Positions 7,270 to 15,945 of a stretch of 20,986 nucleotides of DNA are shown in pieces (position 1 is the first letter of the stretch; each line of letters begins with the position of its first letter). The notes under the pieces are model-generated. The model did no database searches and was not told the origin of the DNA. It worked only from the letters and a program-made list of their open reading frames with translations. A program made the translations under genes and the position numbers. The stretch is from Kiritimatiellia bacterium. Its GTDB lineage: Bacteria; Verrucomicrobiota; Kiritimatiellia; RFP12; UBA1067. The stretch spans positions 1 through 20,986 of the forward strand of contig JAEDMC010000026.1 in the NCBI GenBank assembly GCA_016303225.1, given 5' to 3'.

Positions 7270-8244
7270 TTAGCGCGTCAGAAGGCCCGTGGACCACTCG
7301 CCGAGATTCTTGCGAGAAACCTCTCTGAAGCCTCGGGACGTGAAGGCCGCGAGGACTTCTGGGTAAAGCTCCGTCAAGATGCCGGATATGACGAGGTCCT
7401 TCTTCACATAGCCGACAATCTCGTCCGCAAAAGCGATGAGCAACGGCCCCAGAATGTTGGCGACGACGAGATCCGCAGGCTCGAACGGACGCGCCGAGGG
7501 ATCATTCGCCTTCCCCTGCAACGCAAGATCGGGATAAATCCCCTTCGCCGCCTCAATGGACGAATCAAGCGTCACCGCGCCCTTCCCGAGCGCAAACGCA
7601 CGGTAATCGACCTGCACGCCGTTCTTCTCGGCGTTTTCCTTCGACGCCGCAACCGCCTCCTCGTCGATATCAAAGCCCGCTACCGGCGCATAGCCGAGCT
7701 TCGCTGCGGCAATGGACAGGATGCCGGACCCGCAGCCCATGTCCAGGAACGAACGATGAATGTTGAATGATGACTGATGAACGGAGGGGTCGGGAGCAAC
7801 GGGAGAAGGCACGCTGAGTTCGTCGATGTACTCGAGGCAGGCACGCGTCGTTTCGTGCTTGCCAGTGCCGAATGCCATGCCGGGATCAAGGCAAACAATT
7901 GTCCGATTGTTCGGTTGGTCGATTGACGCAAGCTCCCATTCGGGGACAATCAGGAGGTGCCGGCCAACGGATTCCGTCTTGAAATGGCGACGATAGGCGA
8001 GCTTCCAGTCCTCGTCGGGCAGGTCGCCGACCGTAATCGGCACCGAAACGCCCACAATCTCCAGGGCCGAGCCAAGACACGCCTTGGCGGCATCCGCCAG
8101 CGCCGGATCCTCGAAGAAGATCTGCATGCGCGTCGTCTCTTCTTCGATGTCGTGGTACGACGACAAGATAAAATCCCCTCCATCGAAAACCTCGAAGAGG
8201 GGATTTACAAACCGTTCGGGAACCGAACAGCTGACAAAGGTCAT
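7270..8244 (-). CDS. prmA: Ribosomal protein L11 methyltransferase
   Basis: A 324-residue cytoplasmic SAM-dependent methylase that by family modifies ribosomal protein L11. The PrmA landmarks are LDPGMAFGTGKHETTRACLE (about residues 119-138), the SAM loop FLDMGCGSGILSIAAAKLG (166-184), an acidic ribose-binding segment (AGFDIDEEAV) and the catalytic-type motif VVANILGPLL. It is some 30 residues longer than typical, partly because two short-period arrays encode residues about 106-117 and 155-164, both at loop positions next to conserved motifs. The ATG at 8244 is one base after the stop of the small basic protein gene, so the two are likely translationally coupled. A frame extension upstream is ignored because it overlaps that gene. 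Confidence 0.92.
   Translation of the reverse strand: MTFVSCSVPERFVNPLFEVFDGGDFILSSYHDIEEETTRMQIFFEDPALADAAKACLGSALEIVGVSVPITVGDLPDEDWKLAYRRHFKTESVGRHLLIVPEWELASIDQPNNRTIVCLDPGMAFGTGKHETTRACLEYIDELSVPSPVAPDPSVHQSSFNIHRSFLDMGCGSGILSIAAAKLGYAPVAGFDIDEEAVAASKENAEKNGVQVDYRAFALGKGAVTLDSSIEAAKGIYPDLALQGKANDPSARPFEPADLVVANILGPLLIAFADEIVGYVKKDLVISGILTELYPEVLAAFTSRGFREVSRKNLGEWSTGLLTR
7754..7781. repeat. Heptad array inside prmA
   Basis: Four heptads CGATGAA, TGTTGAA, TGATGAC and TGATGAA. They encode VHQSSFNIHR in PrmA, directly before the SAM-binding motif LDMGCGSG, where relatives have only a short turn. Confidence 0.85.
7896..7927. repeat. Octad array inside prmA
   Basis: Four octads CAATTGTC, CGATTGTT, CGGTTGGT and CGATTGAC. 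They encode the variable linker (IDQPNNRTI) just before the PrmA motif LDPGMAFGTG. Confidence 0.75.
8171..8206. repeat. 10-bp inverted repeat near the prmA start
   Basis: AAATCCCCTC (8171-8180) and GAGGGGATTT (8197-8206) are perfect complements around a 16-base loop that itself contains two TCGA palindromes. It lies in codons about 13-25 of prmA, where an mRNA hairpin could affect early elongation or initiation. Confidence 0.6.
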
Positions 8245-8245
8245 C

Positions 8246-8461
8246 TTACTTGGCCGCCTTCTTGGCGACGAGCTTCTTGACGACCGCCGGACGCTGCACG
8301 AGCACGCGAACATCCTCGTCGCCCATGAGCTTGACGTCTTCTTCCTTCATGCCGAACTTGACGAGACGCGCGCGCTGCGCCTTCGACTTGCGCGCCTTGC
8401 CGGCGGGCGTCTTGCACGGACGAACGTGAGATTCCTTGCGGAGTGTACGACCAGTACCCAT
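8246..8461 (-). CDS. Small basic protein, 71 aa
   Basis: A lysine- and arginine-rich protein: MGTGRTLRKESHVRPCKTPA, then a helical basic segment KARKSKAQRARLVKFGM, an acidic patch EEDVKLMGDEDVRVLV, and a lysine/alanine tail. The composition suggests nucleic-acid or ribosome binding. It recalls short basic proteins annotated without function in PVC genomes, but I cannot name a family with certainty. It has the best promoter in the window and a long purine-rich ribosome binding region (AGGAAGAAAGAAGAGG), which together suggest high expression, as for ribosome-associated genes. prmA, a ribosomal-protein methylase, follows after one base, which fits a translation-related role. That role is inference. 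Confidence 0.8.
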   Translation of the reverse strand: MGTGRTLRKESHVRPCKTPAGKARKSKAQRARLVKFGMKEEDVKLMGDEDVRVLVQRPAVVKKLVAKKAAK

Positions 8462-8508
8462 TTTCTATCTACCTCTTCTTTCTTCCTTTGGGAAAAATTA
8501 TTGCGCGT

Positions 8509-8537
8509 ATTATACCGAATCTGTCGGGAAAACGCAA
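8509..8537 (-). promoter_or_regulatory. Promoter of the small basic protein-prmA operon
   Basis: TTGCGT (8532-8537) and a perfect TATAAT (8509-8514) are 17 bp apart on the minus strand, giving a leader of about 40 bases with a strong purine-rich ribosome binding site. Confidence 0.8.
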
Positions 8538-8617
8538 GTGCATCAGGGCCTCAGATGGATTTTTCCGGCCTCCGAACGACTTCCGCCTGGGTGAAGCTCT
8601 AAGTTTCGCAACCCGCC

Positions 8618-10309
8618 TTACGTGTAGCGCAAGACCTCGTCGACGGTCGTATAGCCGTCGAGGATCGAGCGGATGCCGTCTTCGCGCATCGTGCGCATGC
8701 CGAGCTCGCGGGCCTTCTCGCGGATGATCAGCGTCGGCGCGCGGTTGTTGACGAGCTCTCGGAGCGGCGCAGACATGCGCAGGTACTCGAACACGCCCTT
8801 TCGTCCCTTGTAGCCGGTGCCGTTGCAGGTCTTGCAGCCTTTGCCGAAGTAGAACGGACGCCCGCCGATCTGGTCGCGCGTCATCTCGATGCGCTCAAGC
8901 GTGTCGTCGTCCGGCTCGTAGGCCTGCTTGCATTCCTTGCAGCAGGTACGGACGAGTCGCTGGCCGAGAACGCCTTCGAGCGTCGAGGCAAGCAGGTACG
9001 GGGCGACATTCATGTCCACGAGACGCATCACCGCGCCGGCGGCGTCGTTCGTGTGCAGCGTCGAGAAGACGAAGTGTCCCGTGAGTGCGGCCTGCACGGC
9101 GATTTCAGCCGTCTCAAGGTCGCGGATCTCACCGATCATCATCACGTCCGGGTCCTGACGCAGGAACGCGCGCAGCACCTTCGCAAAGGTATTGCCCACG
9201 CGGGCATCGATCGGCACCTGGACGATGCCGTCCACGTTGTATTCGACCGGTTCCTCGGCCGTCAACAGCTTCGTGTCGATCTGGTTGATGCGGCGAAGGA
9301 CGGAATAAAGCGTCGTCGTCTTGCCGGAACCGGTCGGACCGGTCACGATGAAGATGCCGTTCGGCTTCTCGATGTCCATCGTGATCTGCTCGTAGACGTC
9401 TTCCGGAAGTCCCACGTTCTCAAGGTCCAGCGATGTCGTCGTCTGGTCGAGAATTCGCATGACGACCGACTCGCCGTGGGCTGTCGGCAGACACGAGACG
9501 CGGAGGTCGACCGCACGCCCCGCCACCGTAAGCGCAATGCGGCCGTCCTGCGGCACGCGGCGCTCGGCGATGTTGAGGTTCGCAAGAATCTTGACGCGCG
9601 AGATGATCGCGGGCGCCATCTTCACGTCCGGCGCCTTCATCTCATAGAGCGCGCCGTCGACACGGTAGCGGATCTTGAAGTCGTGCTCGAACGGCTCGAT
9701 GTGGATGTCGGCCGCGTGGTCGACGACGCCCTGGTAGAGGACGAGGTTGACGAACTTGATGATGGCGGAGGAATTCGCCATCGACTCCATCGAGGCGATG
9801 TCGTTCGCATTCGCCCCGGCAACAAGCGTCTCATCGTCCGTCATGCCCTCGCCGAGGGACTTGATCATGTCCGCGACGGAATCGTTCGCATCGCCGTAGT
9901 ACTGGGCGATGCGGTCCATCACGTCCTTCTCGCGGGCGAAAACGAACCGCACCTCCTTCGAGAGGGTGAACAGCATCTCATCCGAAATGCGCGGATCGAC
10001 GAGGTTGAACGTCGCCAGCGTCACGGACGTGGCGTCCGCGGCAATCGGGAAGACGTTGTACATGCGCGCGGTCGAGGCTGGAATTGCCTCCGTCACCTCG
10101 GACTCGATGGTCATCCCGGCGAGGTCGATGGCCTCGGCGTCCTGATACGCGGCCATAGCCGCGAGAAGCGAGTCCTCGTCGAGAATCCCCTGGTCGATCA
10201 CGAGCCGGCGAATCGGCTTGGACTCGGTCTTCGAGAGGTCGGCGAGGTCTTTCGCGCCGTTCTCATCGATGTATCCGTTCTGGATCAGGATTTGAAGAAT
10301 CTGGTCCAT
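8618..10309 (-). CDS. pilB: PilB/GspE-type assembly ATPase (second copy)
   Basis: A 563-residue hexameric ATPase expected to power extension of a type IV pilus or a type II secretion pseudopilus from the cytoplasmic side. It has an N-terminal GspE-N/MshEN-type domain (about residues 1-140), Walker A GPTGSGKTTT at 324, an Asp-box variant AEEPVE (usually EDPVE), Walker B MIGEIRD, a His box STLHTND, and a zinc tetracysteine (C457, C460, C492, C495) followed by GYKGRKGVFE. Its ATG directly follows the TAA of pilT (TAAATG), implying coupled translation, with AGGAAGGA slightly upstream. It is clearly diverged from the first pilB in this operon, so the two probably serve different machines or filaments. 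Confidence 0.9.
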   Translation of the reverse strand: MDQILQILIQNGYIDENGAKDLADLSKTESKPIRRLVIDQGILDEDSLLAAMAAYQDAEAIDLAGMTIESEVTEAIPASTARMYNVFPIAADATSVTLATFNLVDPRISDEMLFTLSKEVRFVFAREKDVMDRIAQYYGDANDSVADMIKSLGEGMTDDETLVAGANANDIASMESMANSSAIIKFVNLVLYQGVVDHAADIHIEPFEHDFKIRYRVDGALYEMKAPDVKMAPAIISRVKILANLNIAERRVPQDGRIALTVAGRAVDLRVSCLPTAHGESVVMRILDQTTTSLDLENVGLPEDVYEQITMDIEKPNGIFIVTGPTGSGKTTTLYSVLRRINQIDTKLLTAEEPVEYNVDGIVQVPIDARVGNTFAKVLRAFLRQDPDVMMIGEIRDLETAEIAVQAALTGHFVFSTLHTNDAAGAVMRLVDMNVAPYLLASTLEGVLGQRLVRTCCKECKQAYEPDDDTLERIEMTRDQIGGRPFYFGKGCKTCNGTGYKGRKGVFEYLRMSAPLRELVNNRAPTLIIREKARELGMRTMREDGIRSILDGYTTVDEVLRYT

Positions 10310-11437
<1,128 letters not shown>

Positions 11438-11452
11438 CAGTTTTCTCCTTCT

Positions 11453-11487
11453 GCCAACTACCGTCTACCAACTGCCAACTACCAACT
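11453..11487. repeat. Heptad array between pilB and pilT
   Basis: Five heptads GCCAACT, ACCGTCT, ACCAACT, GCCAACT and ACCAACT. On the minus strand the first one supplies most of the TAG stop of pilB (11486-11488). The array then runs as AGTTGGT/AGTTGGC up to AGAAGGAG, the pilT ribosome binding site. The junction is thus built of array. Confidence 0.9.
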
Positions 11488-13162
11488 AATTCGCATCTCC
11501 CATCGTGACTCTCAAAACCTCGGCAAGGGACGTCATTCCGCTCGCCACCTTCAGCATGCCGTCTTCACGCAACGTCCGCATGCCCATCTCGCGGGCGCGC
11601 TGGCGAAGCAGCGTTGCCGGAGCATGGTCGAAGATAAGACGCTGGATTGTGTCGTCGACCTTGAAGATCTCGAAAATGCCCTTGCGCCCCTTGTAGCCGG
11701 TCTTGCCGCACCGATCACAGCCGACGCCGTGGTACATCGTGTCGGGGACCGTCGCATTCGTCCCGCTCGCAAGCCCAGTCAGCATCTTGATCTCGCGTTC
11801 GGTCGGCGTATAGCTCTCCTTGCACTTCTCGCAAATCGCGCGCACCAGTCGCTGGGCCATGGCCGCCCGCAGCGCGGACGCGACCAGGAACGGCTTGACG
11901 CCGATATCGAGAAGACGGGTCACGGCAGACGGCGCGTCATTCGTGTGCAGGGTCGAGAACACCAAGTGGCCCGTAAGCGCCGCCTCCATGGCGATGTCGG
12001 CCGTTTCGGCGTCACGGATCTCGCCGATCATCACAATGTTCGGCGCCTGACGGAGAATCGAACGGAGAGCCGCCGAGAAGTCGAGCCCGACGTCCTTGTT
12101 GACCTGTACCTGATTGATGCCGCTTATCTGGTATTCGACCGGGTCCTCGACGGTGATGAGCTTCTTGTCGGGCGTATTGATCTGACCAAGACAGGCATAC
12201 AGCGTCGTCGTCTTGCCGGAACCGGTCGGCCCCGTGACAAGCACCACGCCGTCAGGGAGCTTGATGAGCTTTTCGAAAGTCGTCTGGTCGTCGGAGAGGA
12301 ACCCGAGCTGCGGGAGACCCAGCGACAGGTTCGACTTGTCCAAGATACGCATGACGATCGACTCGCCGTGATTCGTCGGCACGGAGCTGACACGCAGATC
12401 CAGATCCCTGCCGCCGACGGTGATCTGGATGCGCCCGTCCTGCGGAATGCGCTTCTCCGAGATCTTCATCTTCGACATGATCTTGAAGCGCGAGAGAATC
12501 GCGCCCTGCAGGCGCTTCGGCGGCGAGTCCATCTTGCGGAGCGCACCATCGATGCGGTAGCGGATGCGGAACTCCTTCTCCATCGGCTCGATGTGGATAT
12601 CGGACGCCTTCATCTTGATCGCCGTCGTGATGATCATGTTGGCGAGCTTGATGACCGCGCCGTCATCGCCGGCGGCCGCGTCGTCGGCCCCGTCCTCATC
12701 ACGCGTCGAAACGGCCGCGTCGGCGCCGTCGGCGTAAATCTTGTCCATCGCCGCCTTGACCTCGGCAATCGGCGAAAGGACCGCGTCGACGTCCTTCCCC
12801 GTCAGCACGTAGCGAAGCGAATCGATGGCATCGTAGCCCATCGGGTCGACGAGCGCGACCGTCACGGACGTCTCGTTCGCGACCACGGGGACGACCCCGT
12901 ACTTCTTCGCGATGTCGGCGGGAACCGCCCTCATCGCCTCTTCGGAGATCGCCTCGGCGTTCAGATGGCAATATTTGAGACCAAATTGGTCGGCGATCGT
13001 ACCGAGGACGGAATCCTCGTCGATCGCCCCGCTGGACAAAAGCGCGTCCAGCGTCGTCTCGTTCTCGGCCTTCATCGACTGCGCGGCGGAAAACACCTGC
13101 TCGGAGGTGAGATAGCCGCGCTCGGTCAGAAGCTGAATGACATATTCGTCGTTGCTAGTCAT
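11486..13162 (-). CDS. pilB: PilB/GspE-type assembly ATPase (first copy)
   Basis: A 558-residue assembly ATPase and the first gene of the pilB-pilT-pilB operon. It has an N-terminal MshEN-type domain (residues 1-140), an Asp/Ala-rich spacer (DADDAAAGDD-like, about 145-168), an N2 domain with ASDIHIEP and RIPQDGRI, Walker A GPTGSGKTTT at 311, an Asp box VEDPVEY, Walker B variant RQAPNIVMIGEIRD, a His box STLHTNDA, and zinc cysteines C444, C447, C482 and C485 followed by GYKGRKGIFE. The start is ATG 13162, which has only AAAGAAA before it and a TATAAT box 14 bases upstream. The stop codon is formed by the heptad array. GspE of a type II secretion system is an alternative identity. Confidence 0.9.
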   Translation of the reverse strand: MTSNDEYVIQLLTERGYLTSEQVFSAAQSMKAENETTLDALLSSGAIDEDSVLGTIADQFGLKYCHLNAEAISEEAMRAVPADIAKKYGVVPVVANETSVTVALVDPMGYDAIDSLRYVLTGKDVDAVLSPIAEVKAAMDKIYADGADAAVSTRDEDGADDAAAGDDGAVIKLANMIITTAIKMKASDIHIEPMEKEFRIRYRIDGALRKMDSPPKRLQGAILSRFKIMSKMKISEKRIPQDGRIQITVGGRDLDLRVSSVPTNHGESIVMRILDKSNLSLGLPQLGFLSDDQTTFEKLIKLPDGVVLVTGPTGSGKTTTLYACLGQINTPDKKLITVEDPVEYQISGINQVQVNKDVGLDFSAALRSILRQAPNIVMIGEIRDAETADIAMEAALTGHLVFSTLHTNDAPSAVTRLLDIGVKPFLVASALRAAMAQRLVRAICEKCKESYTPTEREIKMLTGLASGTNATVPDTMYHGVGCDRCGKTGYKGRKGIFEIFKVDDTIQRLIFDHAPATLLRQRAREMGMRTLREDGMLKVASGMTSLAEVLRVTMGDAN

Positions 13163-13176
13163 TTTCTTTGGCGAAT

Positions 13177-13205
13177 ATTATATCCTAAAGATGAGATTCA
13201 GGCAA
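13177..13205 (-). promoter_or_regulatory. Promoter of the pilB-pilT-pilB operon
   Basis: TTGCCT (13200-13205) and TATAAT (13177-13182), 17 bp apart, overlap the last codons of der. Only 14 bases separate the box from the ATG, predicting a leader of about 6-8 bases. Confidence 0.7.
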
Positions 13206-14544
13206 GGGCGCTCCGCGTGCGGGCCTTCAGGAACATTCGGAGAGGAGCCCCTTCGAGCCCGAACCGGGCGCGGATGTTCTTCTCCAGAAAGGCAAGATAG
13301 GCGGGCGTCACCAGCTTTGGATCGTTCACGAACAGACGGATCGTCTGCGGGTTCGTCGAGACCTGCAGCCCATAGTAGACCTTGAGCCGCTTGCCCTTCA
13401 CCATCGGTGCGAGCGTCTTCTTCGTCGCCGTCGTGAGGACTCGGTTCAACATGCCGGTCGGCAGGCGCTCCGACGCACTCGCCGCCGCACGGTCGATCGC
13501 CTCGACGGTCTTGCGGACGTTGTACCCCGACTTGTTCGAGCAGAAGACGACCGGTGCGAAGTTAAGAAACGGCATCATGGCCCTGAGAGCCTCGAGCGCC
13601 TTCTTCTCGTTGGTGATTCCGTCCGCAATCGCAAGATCCCACTTCTGGCAGAGCACGACACACGCCTTCTTCGCGTCGAGTATCTTGCCCGCAATGCGCT
13701 TGTCCTGCAGCGTCGGGCCCATCTTCGAGTCGAGCAGCAGCAGGACGACGTCCGCCTCCGCAATCGCCTCTTCCGAACGGAAGAGCGAGAAGTTGTCCAC
13801 GGACGTCTTCGACATCTTGGTGTGCGGCTTCATACCCGCCGTGTCAACAAGCATGTAGTGCCGCGCCTCGGGACCGGACCCGATCTTGAACGGCACCTCC
13901 ACCGCATCGCGCGTCGTTCCGGCGATTTCGCTCACGATGACGCGCGGAGCGTTCAGGAGGCGGTTCACATAAGACGACTTGCCGACGTTCGGCCTGCCCA
14001 CGATCGCGACCCTGAGCGGACGCTTCGCCGTCTCGTTCTCGACCGCCGCCGGCAGCCGCGCGACAACATCCTGCAAAAGCGCCTCGACGCCCCTTCCGTG
14101 CTCGGCGCTCGTCGGAAAGACCGGAAGCCCGAACCGCTCGAATTCCGCCGCGCGCCAGTCGTCGTCCGCCGTGTCGCACTTGTTCGCCGCGATGACACAG
14201 GGCACGCCCGACTCGCGCACGCGCTTGATGACCTCGCTGTCGAGCGGCGTGATGCCCTCGCGCGTGTCGACCACAATCACGCAGACGGCTGAATCTTCGA
14301 CCGCCAGCGCGGCCTGGCTTTTCGTCTCGTCATCGAGCGGATCCTTCGTGACGCGCCGGTCGAACGCAATGCCGCCCGTGTCGACGAGCATCACCCTCCG
14401 GCCCAGCATCTCCACCTCACGCGTCACGCGGTCGCGCGTCACGCCGGGCTGGTCGAAGACGATCGCCACGCGCTTGCGCGCAATGCGGTTAAAGAGCGCG
14501 CTCTTGCCCGTGTTCGGGCGCCCGACGAGGGAAACGACGTTCAT
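13198..14544 (-). CDS. der: Ribosome biogenesis GTPase Der (EngA)
   Basis: A 448-residue double-GTPase needed for 50S subunit assembly. The first G domain has GRPNTGKS (8-15), DTGG (55-58) and NKCD (121-124). The second has GRPNVGKS (183-190), DTAG (234-237) and a G4 motif of QKWD (300-303) where NKWD is usual. A KH-like C-terminal domain follows (TATKKTLAPMVKGKRLKVYYGLQ...PAYLAFLEKNIRARFGLEGAPLRMFLK). ATG 14544 is chosen over the GTG at 14553 because GGAGG lies ten bases before the ATG but only one base before the GTG. The gene directly follows the 55-residue ORF, whose stop is inside this ribosome binding region. Confidence 0.95.
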   Translation of the reverse strand: MNVVSLVGRPNTGKSALFNRIARKRVAIVFDQPGVTRDRVTREVEMLGRRVMLVDTGGIAFDRRVTKDPLDDETKSQAALAVEDSAVCVIVVDTREGITPLDSEVIKRVRESGVPCVIAANKCDTADDDWRAAEFERFGLPVFPTSAEHGRGVEALLQDVVARLPAAVENETAKRPLRVAIVGRPNVGKSSYVNRLLNAPRVIVSEIAGTTRDAVEVPFKIGSGPEARHYMLVDTAGMKPHTKMSKTSVDNFSLFRSEEAIAEADVVLLLLDSKMGPTLQDKRIAGKILDAKKACVVLCQKWDLAIADGITNEKKALEALRAMMPFLNFAPVVFCSNKSGYNVRKTVEAIDRAAASASERLPTGMLNRVLTTATKKTLAPMVKGKRLKVYYGLQVSTNPQTIRLFVNDPKLVTPAYLAFLEKNIRARFGLEGAPLRMFLKARTRSALA

Positions 14545-14549
14545 GGCGA

Positions 14550-14717
14550 TCACGCCTCCGGCCAGAGCGCCGCAGCCATCTGGTCCAGAAGCTGCCCGAG
14601 CGTATACTCACGGGTGATCGGCAGGTTGTGCCACGGCACACCTGTCGACACAGACTGCGCAAACGGCGCCTTCGACGGCGCCGACCCGAAAGGATTAGAC
14701 AGCTTGAACGTTTTCAT
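14550..14717 (-). CDS. Small ORF upstream of der, 55 aa
   Basis: MKTFKLSNPFGSAPSKAPFA, then VPWHNLPITREYTLGQLLDQ and a short helical end MAAALWPEA. I do not recognise it. Support comes from a start codon 10 bases after a perfect TATAAT (leaderless type, no Shine-Dalgarno), from a frame that stays open to within a few bases of der, and from the lack of anything else explaining this stretch. It is soluble by appearance, without a signal peptide or membrane segment. Alternatively this is an untranslated leader of der. A GC-rich hairpin lies within it. Confidence 0.5.
   Translation of the reverse strand: MKTFKLSNPFGSAPSKAPFAQSVSTGVPWHNLPITREYTLGQLLDQMAAALWPEA
14664..14683. repeat. GC-rich 7-bp hairpin in the der leader region
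   Basis: CGGCGCC and GGCGCCG flank a six-base TTCGAC loop. It is transcribed early in the der unit, inside the 55-residue ORF, and could act as an RNA structural element. No U-tract follows. Confidence 0.45.
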
Positions 14718-14727
14718 CGTGGGAAAT

Positions 14728-14733
14728 ATTATA
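14728..14733 (-). promoter_or_regulatory. -10 box (TATAAT) of the small ORF-der unit
   Basis: GGTATAAT on the minus strand lies 10 bases before the ATG at 14717 and 6 bases after the stop of the glycosyltransferase. No good -35 is visible. Transcription would begin 2-4 bases before the ATG. Confidence 0.6.
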
Positions 14734-14739
14734 CCAAAA

Positions 14740-15945
14740 TCACCCGCCCGTATGCGGAATCGGCTTCCAGGTCCGCGTCGGCCGGACGAGCGTGTAGAGG
14801 ACGGACGCAGAGAGGATCAGGGAGAAGACCGGGAAGGTCAGAACCGACCGGGCCGTCGGCATGCGCTTGTCCGGAGAAAGCGCCACAGCGGCGATCGCCG
14901 TAAACCAGCCCATGACGAAGATAAAGCCAAAGACGCCGAAGAAGACCGCGAAGGCATGTCCGCCGACCTGCCCCGAACACAGCCGAAAGACAAGGCCCAG
15001 CACGTTAAAGAGGAGAATGAACGAGACGGACATGCCGGTCAGGATTGCGAAAAAGCTGTCAAACAGCCGGAGAGACGGATGCCGACAAAGCGCCCCGAGC
15101 CAAGGGAAGAGATAAAGCCGGGCAACCTGCCAGCCTCCAGTCGCCCAGCGGCGCAGCTGCCGCCACATGTACTGGAAGGTCTCCGGCTGCTCGTCCGCAT
15201 AATCTGCCTCCGGCACGTAGGCGACGCGTCCGCCCCGGAAGTTGGTCTGAACGGTGAACTCGACATCCTCGACCATCGTACGAGTCTTCCAGCCTTCCGG
15301 TCCAAGCGCGGAAACAAGAAACGCAAAACCCGTTCCCGTCAGCTTGCCCGAGAGCCCGAGGTTCGTGCGCACGCGATTCGAAAGCTCGTTCATCATGTCC
15401 CAGTAGACCGTGTACCAGCCTGAAATCAGGCTGGTACACGCATTCGAGGAGCACCGTCGGCCCGTGACGACCGTCTCTCCGTCCTGCAGCGCGTCGTTCA
15501 TCGCGTCAAACCAGCCGTCGGAGGCGATGTTGTCAGCATCAAAGACGGCGATGGCATCGTACTTGCCGGACGCAACGACACGCTCGATGCCCCACGCAAG
15601 CACATCGCCCTTCCCCGCACTCGGCGTCTTCTTCTCCCAGACGAGCGCACCGGCCTCCAGAGCCCGCGAAACCGTCGCATCCGTGCAGTTGTCAGCAAGG
15701 ACGATCAGTTCGCGACAATCTGACGGATACTTGCTCATGAGGATGCTCTTGACCGGCAGGCGGATGACACGCTCCTCGTTGCGCGCGCAGACAAGAACGG
15801 CGAACTTCAGCTTGCGCTCGGCGCGGGGATGGCGCTTTGCCGGACGAATCAGGCCGATCATCACCACAAACGTCGACCAGAAGAAGACTATGCTCAGCCC
15901 GAGGCACAGCATGTCGAAGACAAGCGAGGCCGTCACGCTAATCAT
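14740..15945 (-). CDS. Membrane glycosyltransferase, family GT2
   Basis: A 401-residue processive-type GT2 enzyme in the inner membrane. One N-terminal membrane helix (about 5-32) precedes the catalytic domain: VLVCARNEERVI, a DAD motif at 136-138 (FDADN), ED at 226-227 (MVEDVEF), and QLRRW at 263-267. Three further hydrophobic segments lie at about 296-322, 330-356 and 367-388. Q-x-x-R-W is typical of synthases of polysaccharides such as poly-N-acetylglucosamine, but the substrate cannot be told. ATG 15945 is preferred because GGAGGTGG lies just upstream. It overlaps the acyltransferase gene by eight bases. The long open frame upstream of this ATG is ignored. A perfect 15-bp inverted repeat lies in the codons for residues about 169-179. 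Confidence 0.88.
   Translation of the reverse strand: MISVTASLVFDMLCLGLSIVFFWSTFVVMIGLIRPAKRHPRAERKLKFAVLVCARNEERVIRLPVKSILMSKYPSDCRELIVLADNCTDATVSRALEAGALVWEKKTPSAGKGDVLAWGIERVVASGKYDAIAVFDADNIASDGWFDAMNDALQDGETVVTGRRCSSNACTSLISGWYTVYWDMMNELSNRVRTNLGLSGKLTGTGFAFLVSALGPEGWKTRTMVEDVEFTVQTNFRGGRVAYVPEADYADEQPETFQYMWRQLRRWATGGWQVARLYLFPWLGALCRHPSLRLFDSFFAILTGMSVSFILLFNVLGLVFRLCSGQVGGHAFAVFFGVFGFIFVMGWFTAIAAVALSPDKRMPTARSVLTFPVFSLILSASVLYTLVRPTRTWKPIPHTGG
15409..15440. repeat. Perfect 15-bp inverted repeat inside the GT2 gene
   Basis: CGTGTACCAGCCTGA (15409-15423) and TCAGGCTGGTACACG (15426-15440) are exact complements around AA. It falls in the conserved region encoding TSLISGWYT, so it is a synonymous-level structure and does not look like an inserted segment. 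Confidence 0.95.

Noticed and set aside
8538..8617. Terminator after the second pilB
   Set aside because: GAGGCC appears twice as a direct repeat. No stable stem followed by a U-tract could be found. Canonical intrinsic terminators are not evident at any gene end here.
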